A stretch of 64,000 nucleotides of DNA from Anisodus tanguticus (taxonomy: Eukaryota; Streptophyta; Magnoliopsida; Solanales; Solanaceae): the NCBI GenBank assembly GCA_034509755.1, contig CM067551.1:13078501-13142500 (forward strand). The letters are read 5' to 3'. This document shows positions 51,800-63,296 of this stretch, in pieces; position 1 is the stretch's first letter; every line of letters starts with the position of its first letter. The position numbers and the translations under genes are program-made. Under the pieces are notes generated by a model that saw nothing but the letters and a program-made list of their open reading frames with translations, searched no databases and had not been told where the DNA came from.

Positions 51800-52772
51800 A
51801 TTAAGTGAGGGGCATGAAGGACTTTTTTAGGACTAGAGATGGATGTGAGGGGGACAAATTTGTGTGATCATAACCACAAATTGGAATTGAATTGCCATTA
51901 TCAATAATTATGCCATGATTTTTGCTCAAATTGAAATAAGACGAGAGATTACCTTGCACTGACGTCATATGAGACGTGGCTCCGGTGTACACGTACCAAT
52001 TTGCTTTCGGGGGATTTAATCCAAGTGTATGCATAGCGGCCCCAATATACATAGGTGTCGGACCAGAAACTGGGCCTGCAACCGCGAAGGCCTACTGAGG
52101 CCGAGGCCCAAGCAAGTCAGCTTGCTGCCAAGGCCCAGCCGGTTGTTTGGGCTGGTAATGCTGGAACTGCGAATTGGGTCTCTGCTGGCCACTGGCCTAA
52201 TTCACTGGAATGCCAGGAAATAAGGAAAAGTCATGTTGGGCCACTAGCTACTGACCCAGCAGCCCCACGACCATTGTGCATTGGCCAGTGGTGTTGCGGC
52301 CCAGCCGGCCTACTGCCACCACGTCCACCACTACTTCGACCACTGCCACGGTCACAACCACCGCCGCCACCGCCGCCGCGGTTCTTGCCATCATTTTTCC
52401 AATTTTAACCCTTTTTGTTGTCACCGTTGTTATGGTTTTGGCTAGAATTGTCCGAGAATGGGTGAGGGTCATCGGACGTGGCCATCATCATGACGGAATT
52501 AGCATCGGTAGCTGCCTTTTTATCCAAGTCGCCCTCTTCTAATGTGAGCATGGAACAGGCCTAGTAGAATGGTGGAAAAGGAGGATTACTTTACGAAGAA
52601 GCGTCCCAATACCATTATAAGCCTCAGATAGGCCTGCAACCATCTGAAGAACAAGACGATCATTGGTAACGGACGCACCAACGTTCTTGAGTTGATCCGC
52701 CAATTCCTCCAGCCTTTTACAATAGGTTGAGACATTCGGAAAATCCTCTGGGAGAAGGAAAAGAAGACTCAA
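51800..52772 (-). pseudogene. copia A3 protease and partial gag
   Basis: The protease motif reads NWYVYTGATSHMTSVQG near 51955-52005. The catalytic Asp of DTGA is replaced by Tyr, so this protease would be inactive even if translated. Gag remnants run to 52772 (CKRLEELADQLKNVGASVTN) where the 5' deletion cuts them off. Confidence 0.84.
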
Positions 52773-52861
52773 CCGGCGGCCAAGAGTGAGGTTTCCGAGG
52801 AGAGGAGGGCTGCAAAAGTTTAATGTGGAGAAGGAAAAATTGCCCTAGACTTCTGATACCA

Positions 52862-53094
52862 TGAAAGAGAATAATCCTCTGATTATTTTCATTAGTGAAG
52901 AGGTATATATACAATATCTAAATATGAAAAATAAATCTACCTTTTTTCTAAAACAAGACTAATATTTATTCCTAATATAATTCTAATATCATAATTACAA
53001 CTGTACAAAAATTCTACAAAATATGGTAAGTAACCAAATATGTTTCGTCCACTTGGTATACACGGTTTGTACCCTGTATACTCCCTTTCTATCA
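52862..53094 (-). repeat. 5' LTR of copia A3
   Basis: TGAAAGAGAATAATCC to CTTTCTATCA, 233 bp. The distal end begins TGATAGAA on the minus strand, as in A2. Confidence 0.78.
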
Positions 53095-54115
53095 TGGAGG
53101 ATATTCGGCTGACTTTTTCTGGGGTCAAATGGACAACAAAATGAGGTACCACTGGAGCTCCTGAATTAGTATGTATTACCCTCCTAAAGAGGGTGGTACA
53201 TGTTTTAAAAGTCTGAAGGACATACGCATTTTTTTTTCTGCTAGGAGATGATAGAGGTTGAGAGCTGAGAATAATATTTGATCTCAATTCATGATGTCTA
53301 AATATGGTCAAAAAAGTCATGTGGTGGCTAGGAAGGTTCAAGGGAGTCATCCCTTCATTTGGAAAGAATTACTGAGAATCAAAGCTGAAGCTGAACCACA
53401 TATTTTGTGGAAGATTAATGAATCTCAAGTATTTGTTTTGTGGGACAACTGGACTGGTATGGGACCACTGGGATTGTATCACCATTCTGATAGTAATCCT
53501 GGACCTCTCAATGTTACAGACTGCCTTGAAGGTGACAATTGAGACATGAAATATATTTCTAATCTCTTGCCAAATGATATCTGGCAAGTTATCCAGAGTG
53601 TGGTTATTGCCCCAGAAACAGGAAAGATCAGGCTATTTGGACTTACAACTCCTATGGCGATTTTCCTTATGCCAGTGCTTTCCAAATTCTTAGGAAAAGA
53701 ATGCCAGAGGTGCTTATTTGGAAGTGTGTTTGGGACAAAGGAAATCCTTTCAAAATGACTTTTATAGCTTGGAGAGCCATCAAAAGAAAGATTCTTATGT
53801 ATGAGAATAAAAAATTATGCCAGGACGGTTGATTCTATGTGTATTTGTTGTGATAAACCTAAAAAAGAAACTGTTTTTCATGTCTTCATTGAAGTAGATA
53901 TGGCTAATAAAGTGTGGAAATTCTTTGGAGAATCCATGGGCATCAGCATGCAGAAACAAAATATCCAATCCATGATCCTTTCCTGGTGGAACTTCAACAC
54001 TAGAAATTCTATCACTAGAGTATTTTGCCAACGTTTGCCCGTCTTTATTTGCTGGGAACTTTGGAAAGCCCGGAGTTCTGTTAAATATGGTCATAAGAAC
54101 TACTCTGTAACCAAG
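53095..54115 (+). pseudogene. LINE fragment, RT end and zf-RVT region (left of copia D1)
   Basis: A non-LTR retrotransposon remnant. DFFWGQMDNKMRYHWSS and YYPPKEGGTCFKSLKDI are typical of the last part of plant L1-like RT. SHPFIWKELLRIKAEAEPHI and VLWDNWTGMGPL follow. An FYVYLL-like zinc-binding region contains CICCDKPKKETVFHVFIEVD, and FICWELWKARSSVKYG precedes RNase H. Several stops and shifts are present. The frame reaches 54115 and resumes at 61478 beyond the copia D1 insertion. Confidence 0.82.
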
Positions 54116-55317
54116 TGTTGGAAATTAGCCTTTGGCGGGAGTTGCGACCGACCAACTTTAACGGCTTAAACACTAGTGTTACGTATGTTGGAGAATCCGG
54201 TTCTTCACACATGCATGATGTACTAAGTACGTAGATAACCGTAGGGCTAAGAATCGTCAAATTTCATTGAGAAATGAAAGAGATATTGGTTCACGAAGTA
54301 AGGTGTTTAAAGCATGGAAAAGTGTGGTGTGTGATCAATTCTCCCTCATCGGTAGAGGAAGAAAGAATTGTTGTGTATATAATACTCGAAATTGGTTTGG
54401 GGTTTGGGACCCCAAGGGGTATCCCATGTGTTTAAAGGAGGGAAGACCTAGATGTGCTTCGGTTCAAGGAAAGACCACACGCGCGCCGCCGCCCGCCCGT
54501 CCGGTTCCGTGTTCTCGGGTTCGCGGGCTGTGGGCTGTGGGCCTTCTGATATTATCTTTTTGGGCCAGAAAACTTTGCCGAAGTACGAGTTTGATCCCGA
54601 AGTTTCGGATGTGCGGTTTGGACCGAATTCTTTCGGATGTACGGTTTGGTCCCCGAAGTTTCAAGATGTACGGTTTGGTCCACGAAATTTTTCAAAAAGG
54701 CAGAATTTCGACGGTCCAGAACAGAAACGTCCAGCACTCAATTCAGCCATTCATTTATTTTGGCTGAATTACACCTCCTATAATGGCCAATCCGTTGGCA
54801 ATTTTCTCCATTTATGTGGTGGCTTTACTACCTCCATAATGGTCATTATTTGGCCAATAATGGATGTTATGGAGGCAGTCAAACAGTCCCTCTTCCTCCT
54901 ATATAAACACCCCTTACACCATTGTTGAGGCACATTAGAGATACACGAAAATACACAAAGCAGAAAGCAAAGCAAAGTAGTTTTCTTCCTAATCTTCCAA
55001 GCATCATTTCGTTATTCAATATTCTTCACGGTAGCTTTTGAGTTTCCTTTGCTCAATAGTTCCATTGCTGTTTTATCTTGGGAGACGAATTGTCCAGGAC
55101 GTATAAAGGATACATACGGGGCAATATTGTCTTAAAGACAGAGTGCCACACTCGACTCAGCAAAAACAACTTTCCAGTTTTCTTGTTCAACAAAATAGTA
55201 ATTTCAGTTTTATAGTTGAATTGTAATTTTCAGTTTTATAGTTGAATTGTAATTTCAATTCTTACATACGCAGTTACTTGTAATTTCCGTTCCTGCAATC
55301 CTTTGTAATAACCAACA
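54116..55317 (+). repeat. 5' LTR of copia D1
   Basis: TGTTGGAAATTAGCC to AATAACCAACA. TATA box TATATAAAC at 54900-54907. Same family as the solo LTR 15920-17001. Confidence 0.94.
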
Positions 55318-55569
55318 AATTAAGACAATATTTTGCTTACGGTAATCTATGATAACATGGTGGAAATATGACCGATGTTGCTTGCTCTGCTATGCTGCTT
55401 TGCCTCTCGAGAGCAATGTTGTTGCCTTCCCCGCCAACGCCACTACGCCCAAGGCGGTAACTCCGCCGGCTTTCGCTGCTGCTGCTCTTTGCTCTGTTCA
55501 AGCGCGCACTTCCTTCCCGATCTGTTGGAGCTCCACCCTCTTCATCACACCACCATGATCGCCCTGAAA

Positions 55570-56450
55570 AATTCATGGGATCGAAATTCAAAAGATGGCG
55601 GCAAAAGATCTTGTTTTACTTAACGATTATGGGCATGGCCCGGTTCCTTACGGAAGATCCTCCACAAGGTGGAGATGAAATGGACTCTTCGCCCAATGAA
55701 ACGGGTGAAGGGGGCCTTGGTATCCATGTCATTAATGGCATGAAGATGGTTCGTGACGCATGGAATCATAGCGATTTCATGTGCAAGAACTATATCTTTG
55801 AATCGCTTAGCGACCCTCTCTACACGGTCTATTGCACCGTTGGCACCGCCAAAGAGTTTGGGAAAAAGCGCAAAAGAAGTACAACGCACAAGATGCGGGT
55901 ACTAAGAAGTTCATCGTTGGGAAATTTCTAAAATTCCAAATGGTGGACGATAAGACGGTGATGTCCCAAGTCCGGGAATTCCAAATGATTTTACATCACC
56001 TGGATTTGGAAGGATTTGAAACCAAATGAGCGATTTTTGGTTGCATCGGCGATTGAAAAGTTACCTCCTTCATGGAATGAGTCTATGAGTTACTTGAAAC
56101 TCAAGACAAAGGAGATGACCTTTGAAGAGCTTGTTATCAAACTGCAAATCCGGAAGATAATAAAAAGACCTTGCCAAAGGGTAGACAACATCTTTGAGGC
56201 AAAGGCGAATGCGGGCCGAGGCCAAAGGGAACTCAAGCAAGAAGCGGAAGTTCCGGAAAAGACGGCAAAGCCCCCGCAGAGAGATGTTCGAGGTAATTGT
56301 CATCACCGTGGGAAACACAGGTCGGGAATGCCGCAAGCTCAAGACTAAGCAACAACGAAAAGCCAAGTCAAAAGGCAAGGCTCAAGCAAACGTCGTCAAG
56401 GACACGCTCCCGGATGACATGATCGAGGAATTCTCTGCGGTGGTGCTAGA
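55570..56450 (+). pseudogene. copia D1 gag
   Basis: Contains EKFMGSKFKRWRQKILFYLT, VINGMKMVRDAWNHSDFMCK and YTVYCTVGTAKE, nearly the same as the gag in copia D2 (63297 on). A missing base after AKE shifts the frame. The rest (WEKLQKKYNAQD equivalent, then VASAIEKLPPSWNESMSYLK) is in other frames. The CCHC knuckle region near 56290-56345 is garbled. Confidence 0.87.
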
Positions 56451-56469
56451 AGCCAACTTGGTGGAGAAT

Positions 56470-57620
56470 CGATGCGATGGTGGGTGGACACGGGTGCAAC
56501 AAGACACATCTGTTCCAACAAAGATGCCTTCTCCACGTACACTCCGGTCTCCGACAAGAAGGCTGTTCATGGGCAACAACGCTTCCTCGGACGTGCTAGG
56601 GGTTGGAAAGGTGGTCCGAAGATGACTTCCGGCAAGGAACTCACTCGAAGGAAGTGATGCACGTCCCGATTATTAGAAGAAATCTAGTTTACGGACCTTT
56701 ATTGGTTAATGCTTTGGTTTTAGGCTAGTGTTTGAATCAAATAAATTTGTACTCACTAAAAATGGCACATTTGTGGGGAGGGGCTTCGTCTGTGAAGGCC
56801 TCTTCAAAGTGAATGCCATGTCTGTATTGCGTCAAGGAAATAAAGTTGAGTCTTCTTCTTATTTGCTTGAGTCTTCTAATTTATGGCATCATAGATTAGG
56901 ACACGTAAACTACAAGTCTATTCAAAGGTTTGGTAAAGATGGAGTTGTTGCCTTCTATCGACATAAACCCTCAACATAAGTGTGAGGTGTGCGTAGAGGC
57001 AAAACTCACCAAGCTTCCTTTTCGATCCGTCGAAAGGAATACCGCTCCTCTAGAACTTATTCACACGGATATATGTGATTTGAAGTTTGCACAAACTAGA
57101 GGGGGAACAAGTACTTTGTGACATTTATAGATGATAGCACAAGGTATTGTTACCTTTACTTGTTGAAAAGTAAGGATGAAGCCTTTGAAGCGTTCCGACG
57201 TTACAAAGCAGAAGTTGAGAATCAACTTAGCCTACGGATTAAATCCATTTGTAGCGATAGAGGGGGAGAATATGTAGCGCCTTTTGAGGAATATTGTGCC
57301 CAAGAAGGCATTATTCATCAAACGACGGCTCCATACTCACCTCAATCAAACGGTGTGGCAGAACGTAAGAACCGCACATTAAAGGAAATGATGAATGCCT
57401 TGCTTATCAATTTCGGACTTCCCCAAAACATATGGGGAGAAGCCGTCCTTACCGCTAATACGATTCTGAACATAGTCCCACATAAGGGTAAGGACAAAAC
57501 TCCATATGAATCATGGAAAGGAAAGAAACCCACCTACAAGTATTTTAAGGTGTGGGGTTGTCTGGCAAAGGTTGAAGTACCTAAGCCAAAGCGAGGTCAA
57601 GATTGGGCCTAAGATCGTAG
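56470..57620 (+). pseudogene. copia D1 protease and integrase
   Basis: Protease motif WWVDTGATRHICSNKDAFST at about 56472-56530. The GAG-pre-integrase/zinc region is LWHHRLGHVNYKSIQRFGKD then CEVCVEAKLTKLPF (56880-57020). The core has LIHTDICDLK, FIDDSTRYCYLYLL, CSDRGGEYVAPFEEYC and SPQSNGVAERKNRTLKEMM. The core from 57118 to 57612 is one open frame with all three catalytic positions. It breaks at 56660, 56980 and 57115. Confidence 0.88.
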
Positions 57621-59515
57621 ATTGCATATTCATCGGATATGCAAATAACAGTAGTGCTTATCGCTTCTTAGTGCATAAGTCAGATATTCCAGATATCCAC
57701 CAGGGTACAATAATGGAATCAAGGAATGCTCTATTCTTTGAAAGTACATTTCCTAGAAAGGAGAAAGACATAACCTCTCGCAAGCGAAGTTATGCACAAA
57801 GCTCTCAAGAACCGGGAGTCCTTGACTGTCCGGATCTAAATGGTTCAGATCTAGCGAATCTCGAGGTGGTGAACATCCGGAATCTAGTGTTCCGATTCTC
57901 GAACTTGGAGACTCCGAGAGATGGATCTAAGGCGAAGTAAAAGGGCCGGGAAGGATAAATCCTTCGGTCCCCGACTTTGTAGCTTATATGGTTAATGATG
58001 AACCAAGGACAATTGCTCGGGCGTTGTCAACTCCGAAGCACCGCTGCGGAAAGAAGCTATTGAGAGTGAAATAAGCTCCATTCTGCATAACCATACTTGG
58101 GAGTTGGTTGATCTTCCTCCGGAAATAAACCGTTGGGTTGTAAATGGATACTCAAACGGAAATACAAGGCGGATGGGTCTATAGACAAGTACAAGGCCGG
58201 GTTGGTAGTCAAGGGCTATCGACGGACGAAGGCTTTGACTACTTTGACACATACTCTCCGGTATCCGGATGACATCCATACGGGTATTTATTGCGATCGC
58301 GACTTTGCGTGACCTTGAGATACACCGGATGGATGTTAAGACAAATTTCTTCCTAAACGGTGATTTGGAAGAAGAAATTTATATGGACCAACCCGAGGGG
58401 TATGTGGTTCAAGGGAAAGAGAAGAAAGTCTGTCGACTTATCAAATCTCTGTACGGGCTGAAACAAGCCCCGAAACAATGGCACGAAAAATTTGATAGTA
58501 CTCTACTATCGAAGGGGTTCGCCATTAATGAGTGTGATAAATGTGTTTACACGAAAGGTAACTACGACTCATTTGTTATGATATGCACCGTATGTAGACG
58601 ACATGTTGATCACGGGAAGCGATCCTAGGGTAATCCTAGAGACTAAGAACATGTTGAAACAATGCTTCGACATGAAAGATATGGGTATCGCAGATGTCAT
58701 CCTAGGGATTAAAATCTCTAAGACGTCGACGAATCGGGTCTTATCTCGGTCTCACTACATCGAGGATGTTTTGAGAAAGTTCAAGATGTTAGACAGTTCT
58801 CCGATAGCGTCACCAATGGATGCAAATCAAAAGCTTGATAAAAATCTTAGTGCACCCGTATACCGGAGCGATATGCACAGTGATCGGTAGTTTGATGTAT
58901 ATCACAAACCGCACCCGACCCGATATTGCTTATGCGATCAATAAGTTGGCTAGGTTCACCCGTAATCCAAGTGATAATCACCGGAAGGCGTTGAATCGGG
59001 TATTACAATACACGAAATACACGTTAAACTTCGGGTTGCACTATTCGAGATATCCAAATTTGTACTAGAGGGGTACAAAGTGATGCAAACGGATATACGA
59101 TACGAGAGAACACCAAGTCCACCGGTGGGTATATATTTACAATTGGTGGTGGGGCGTGTCTTGGAAATCCTCTAAGCAAACTTGCATCGCCCGATCCACG
59201 ATGGAATCGGAGTTTATCGTTTTAGACAAAGCGGGAGAAGAAGCTGAGTGGCTTCATGACTTCTTAGAGGATGTTCCATGTTGGAACAAACCCGTACCTT
59301 CGGTAATGATCCACTGCGACAGTCAGTCGGCTCTAGGAAGGGCACGGAATGCTATGTACAACGGCAAGTCTCGTCATATTCGATGGAGGCATAAGACCGT
59401 TAGGAAACTGATCACCACGGGTATAATATCCATTGATTACATTAAGTCAAAGGATAATATAGCGAGACCCATTGACAAAGGGCTTACCCAAAGATCGGAT
59501 GGCTTGCACGTCTAG
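57620..59515 (+). pseudogene. copia D1 reverse transcriptase and RNase H
   Basis: RT pieces: 58269-58628 has HRMDVKTNFFLNGDLEEEIY, IKSLYGLKQAPKQWHEKF. The YVDD region falls at a frame break near 58590-58610. 58603-58890 has MLKQCFDMKDMGIADVILGI. 58820-59068 has YITNRTRPDIAYAINKLARF. RNase H (59156-59515) has RSTMESEFIVLDKAGEEAEW, HCDSQSALGRARN and NIARPIDKGL and ends TAG. Confidence 0.87.
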
Positions 59516-60181
59516 GGAATGGGCTTAAAACCCAAAATATAAGGACCAATACGGTGGTAACCCAACCTTACGAACTGGAGATCCCGGTAATTTGGTTCAA
59601 TGGGAAAACGAAGTTGTAAAGGTTCGATTGATCGCTTCGGTGGAAGTATGAGCACTTCGGATAGTGATTTCGAAAAGAAACACTAAATCCAAAGCCGTTC
59701 CGCGATAGACGTTAAGTGCTATCTGCAGGTATGGGTAAAGGTTAAGTTTTCAAAACCTGTAATGATCCTCAACGAGTTGAGGTTAGGTTCTTGGGAAACT
59801 TTTAATGGTTCCTAACACTTGTGAAGTGGGGTATAGCAGGATACCTTGTAGGAGACCACCTATTTAAGTGCGAGGACAGAAGCCGCCTCAAAATGAACGC
59901 ACTTAAGAATCCAAGACGTTGTCCATGGCCAAAACGGACAAAACATTACGAAGAAGAGAGTAAGGGAATTTGTTGTGTTGGTATCATTGTCTTGGCTTAC
60001 ACTAAACACTGACGGTTCAAGACATCACGTTCACCGCGCGATAAGTAAGTCCGATGGTATTCAACTATGGAAGGTTCAAAGCGAGGCTACCTCTCCTTAT
60101 GCAACATCGGTCCGCTTGAAATATTGCTTTGGAAATGAAAAGACACCATGTGAGTGCGCCAAAATCTCTTTCAAGAGGGAT
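59516..60181 (+). other. copia D1 long 3' untranslated region
   Basis: About 670 bp between the RNase H stop and the 3' LTR. The open frame 59821-60012 has no family likeness. It is longer than in the other copia families of this window, where RNase H almost touches the LTR. Confidence 0.6.
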
Positions 60182-61477
60182 TGTTGGAAATTAGCCTTTG
60201 GCGGGAGTTGCGACCGACCAACTTTAACGGCTTAAACACTAGTGTTACGTATGTTGGAGAATCCGGTTCTTCACACATGCATGATGTACTAAGTACGTAG
60301 ATAACCGTAGGGCCAAGAATCGTCAAATTTCATTGAGAAATGAAAGAGATATTGGTTCACGAAGTAAGGTGTTTAAAGCATGGAAAAGTGTGGTGTGTGA
60401 TCAATTCTCCCTCATCGGTAGAGGAAGAAAGAATTGTTGTGTATATAATACTCGAAATTGGTTTGGGGTTTGGGACCCCAAGGGGTATCCCATGTGTTTA
60501 AAGGAGGGAAGACCTAGATGTGCTTCGGTTCAAGGAAAGACCACACGCGCGCCGCCGCCGCCCGCCCGTCCGGTTTCGAGTTCCGTGTTCCGTGTTCCGT
60601 GTTCCGTGTTCCGTGTTCCGTGTTCCGTGTTCTCGGGTTCTCGGGTTCACGGGTTCACGGGTTCACGGGTTCACGGGTCGCGGGCGCGGGCCGCGGGGGC
60701 GTGGGTCGTGGACCTTCGATATTATCTTTTTGGGCCGAAAAACTTTGCCGAAGTACGCTTTGATCCCGAAGTTTCGGATGTGCGGTTTGGACCGAGAATT
60801 CTTTCGGATGTACGAGTTCGGTCCCCGAAGTTTCAAGATGTACGGTTTGGTCCGAGAAAAGGCGAATTTTGACGGTCCCGAACGAGAAACGTCCGGCCTC
60901 AATTCACCATTCATTTATTTTGGCCGAATTACACCTCCTATAATGGCCAATCCGTTGGCAATTTTCTCCATTTATGTGGTGGCTTTACTACCTCCATAAT
61001 GGTCATTATTTGGCCAATAATGGCTGTTATGGAGGCAGTCAAACAGTCTCTCTTCCTCCTATATAAACACCCCTTACACCATTGTTGAGGCACATTAGAG
61101 ATACACGAAAATACACAAAGCGAAAAGCAAAGCAAAGCAGTTTTCTTCCTAATCTTCCAAGCATCATTTCGTTATTCAATATTCTTCACGGTAGCTTTTG
61201 AGTTTCCTTTGCTCAATAGTTCCATTGCTGTTTTATCTTGGGAGACGAATTGTCCAGGACGTATAAAGGATACATACGGAGCAATATTGTCTTAAGGACA
61301 GAGTGCCACACTCGACTCAGCAAAAACAACTTTCCAGTTTTCTTGTTCAACAAAATAGTAATTTCAGTTTTATAGTTGAATTGTAATTTTCAGTTTTATA
61401 GTTGAATTGTAATTTCAATTCTTACATACGCAGTTACTTGTAATTTCCGTTCCTGCAATCCTTTGTAATAACCAACA
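60182..61477 (+). repeat. 3' LTR of copia D1 with expanded microrepeats
   Basis: Partner of 54116-55317. At about 60578-60680 it carries roughly seven copies of TTCCGTG and then several of GGTTCACG, where the 5' LTR has one or two. This expansion accounts for most of the 94-bp length difference. TATA at 61060-61067. Confidence 0.92.
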
Positions 61478-62093
61478 CCAAGATCTGCTATGAAATTACT
61501 CAACACCTTAGAGTTTACATGAACAAGAAAGGTTATGAGGTGGAATCTAATTGCAACTTGAGAGGGATTTGCAGCAAAATGGAGGCATATAAGGCTAGGC
61601 TATCCAGTAAACCTGTCATCTGGAACAAACCTCCTCATAATGTCATAAAGATAAACACTGATGGGAACATTTTAGCTCAAGTTAATAGAGCTGAAATTGG
61701 GGGAAATGCTAGAGACACTAATAGGGATATCATCACAACTTTTGCCAAATCTCTACAGTTTTGCTCCAACGACGGTGCAAAGATTAGTTCAGTTTCTTTT
61801 GGTATCAACTGGGTGGACTACAACGGTATCAATGATTGCATCTGTGGATTCTATGCTGGTAGTCAAATGGCTAGAAAGATCATATACTATCCCTTGAGAG
61901 TTCGCACAAGAAGTAGATCACATGAAGAAGATCACTGAAAGACGTTCAAAATTCAGGACTTTTTCAGGAAAGCAAACACATTAGCTGATGCATTGGCTAA
62001 ATTTGAGAGTAGTTCTCAATATAGTCTGATAGCTTATATATTCAATTCAATGCAGGAACTTCCAAGTGAAGCTAGGGACAATAAGAATGGATA
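61478..62093 (+). pseudogene. LINE fragment, RNase H domain (right of copia D1)
   Basis: Continues the LINE frame from 54115. SSKPVIWNKPPHNVIKINTD is the entry to the plant LINE-type RNase H (RVT_3) with the first catalytic Asp in INTDG. AEIGGNARDTNRDIITTFAK follows. The end (FRKANTLADALAKF) is in another frame near 61960-62010. TSD removal gives a perfect in-frame join across the copia insertion. Confidence 0.85.
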
Positions 62094-62348
62094 AAGCTTA
62101 AATGGCAAATTTCAGGATCAGAAAGCAAGATGAAAATAGGGAAAAACTACAGAAGAAATAGGAGAAGCTGCATGCAGAAGAAGACCAAAGGAAATCAAAG
62201 CAAGAAGGAGATTTTTTTTATAGTATGGTAGCCTTTTTTTGCCGGTCCAATTGGTAGTACCTTCAAGCTGAAGGTATTACATGCCCTTTGTAAAATTAGC
62301 AGGCTTTTCTTTTACTTAAGTTATGATATTCCATAAAGGTATAGTTTT
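62094..62348. other. Spacer, possible LINE 3' tail
   Basis: Contains two T-rich tracts (about 62211-62220 and 62232-62240) and no gene. I cannot fix the LINE 3' end. Confidence 0.4.
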
Positions 62349-63259
62349 TGTTGGAAATTTACTAATGTGGAATTAAGTTTATCCCATTATTTATGACTCG
62401 AACAATTGGGGTCCCGCACGTCGGAAATATCGTTTCCACACACGTGTACACATAGTGCCAAGTATCGTAAATTTCATTACTGAAAGAGATATTGGTACAT
62501 AAGTAATACGCTTGAGACATAGAATGATAGATGGTTATTGGCCAAATGACAAGTATTCCACGTTAGTAAACGAATGAACAAGTGTAAAAAGTGTAAGATG
62601 AAACGAGTCGGAAATAGCCGTGAAGGGCTGCGATGCAACACCCGTCGGAGCCGCGACGCTAAATGGTGGCTTGGGATACTGGAGCCAAGGCGCCGCGACC
62701 CTAATTCGCAGAGCCGCGATGCTTAAAGGTAGAATGCTGCGACGGGAAGATGGAAAGTTCTGACTTTTGGGCTGGTTTTGGAGCATTGAATCTCCATTAT
62801 TTGGCACATGAATTCAACCATTATTTAGCTGAATGTAACCCCTCAATAAGTGTCATTACATGGCTATTGAAGGCCATTAGTTGGCTAGTTGAGGGGTCAT
62901 TTCCTTACACTATAAATTGAGGCATTTGGCACAATTGTTCAAGACTTAGAAATTTTCTGAAATCTTCTTCTTCCTCTCTAGAAAGTTTTCTATATTCAAA
63001 GTTCTTCAAGAGTAACACTTGAGTTTCCCTTGCTCATTTGTTAGTTGTTGTTGTATCTTGGGAGACTATTGCACACGAACGTAAAAGAATATATACGGGG
63101 CAATCTTGTCTTAAAGACAGAGTGCAATCACTCGACTCAGCAAATCACAAGGAGTTTGTAATCGTTCTTATTTCCAGTTTGTTATAATCTTGAGTAGTTT
63201 GTCCTTTCTAGCATTTGTAATATTTATTTACTTCCCATTTCCTACAATTGTTGTACCCA
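62349..63259 (+). repeat. 5' LTR of copia D2
   Basis: About 911 bp, TGTTGGAAATTTAC to TGTACCCA. The end is set by alignment with D1 and is uncertain by a few bases. TATA-like ACACTATAAATTG at about 62906-62918. It includes three copies of an AGCCGCGA-like word at 62640-62725. Confidence 0.7.
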
Positions 63260-63296
63260 TAATTTTAAGACAAGATTGTTGTAAGTGCTTAGAAAG

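Larger units (their letters stand above)
49667..53094 (-). mobile_element. Ty1/copia element A3, internally deleted
   Basis: Minus-strand family A copy with two large deletions. On the 3' side, about 70 bp of LTR (49667-49736) join directly to the RT palm at about 49737, so RNase H and most of the LTR are gone. On the 5' side, gag is cut at about 52752 and joins leader sequence, losing the gag N-terminus. The 5' LTR is 52862-53094 with primer site TGGTATCAGAAG (52850-52861). Flanks are TGGAC (49662-49666) and TGGAG (53095-53099), probably a target duplication with one change. Confidence 0.85.
54116..61477 (+). mobile_element. Complete Ty1/copia element D1 with target duplication CCAAG
   Basis: LTRs 54116-55317 (1202 bp) and 60182-61477 (1296 bp) enclose gag, protease, integrase, RT and RNase H on the plus strand. 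CCAAG lies at 54111-54115 and 61478-61482. The LTRs agree at about 99 percent over their last 540 bp but differ in a middle tandem-repeat zone, so the insertion is fairly young. The sequence next to the 5' LTR does not match the usual iMet primer site. About 670 bp follow RNase H before the 3' LTR. The frame is broken many times. Confidence 0.94.

Noticed and set aside
54267..54928. Overlapping 158-166-codon ORFs
   Set aside because: They lie entirely inside the D1 5' LTR, which is non-coding.
60333..60999. Long overlapping ORFs with VPCSVFRV repeats
   Set aside because: They lie inside the D1 3' LTR and arise from TTCCGTG microrepeats; the same region in the 5' LTR reads differently.
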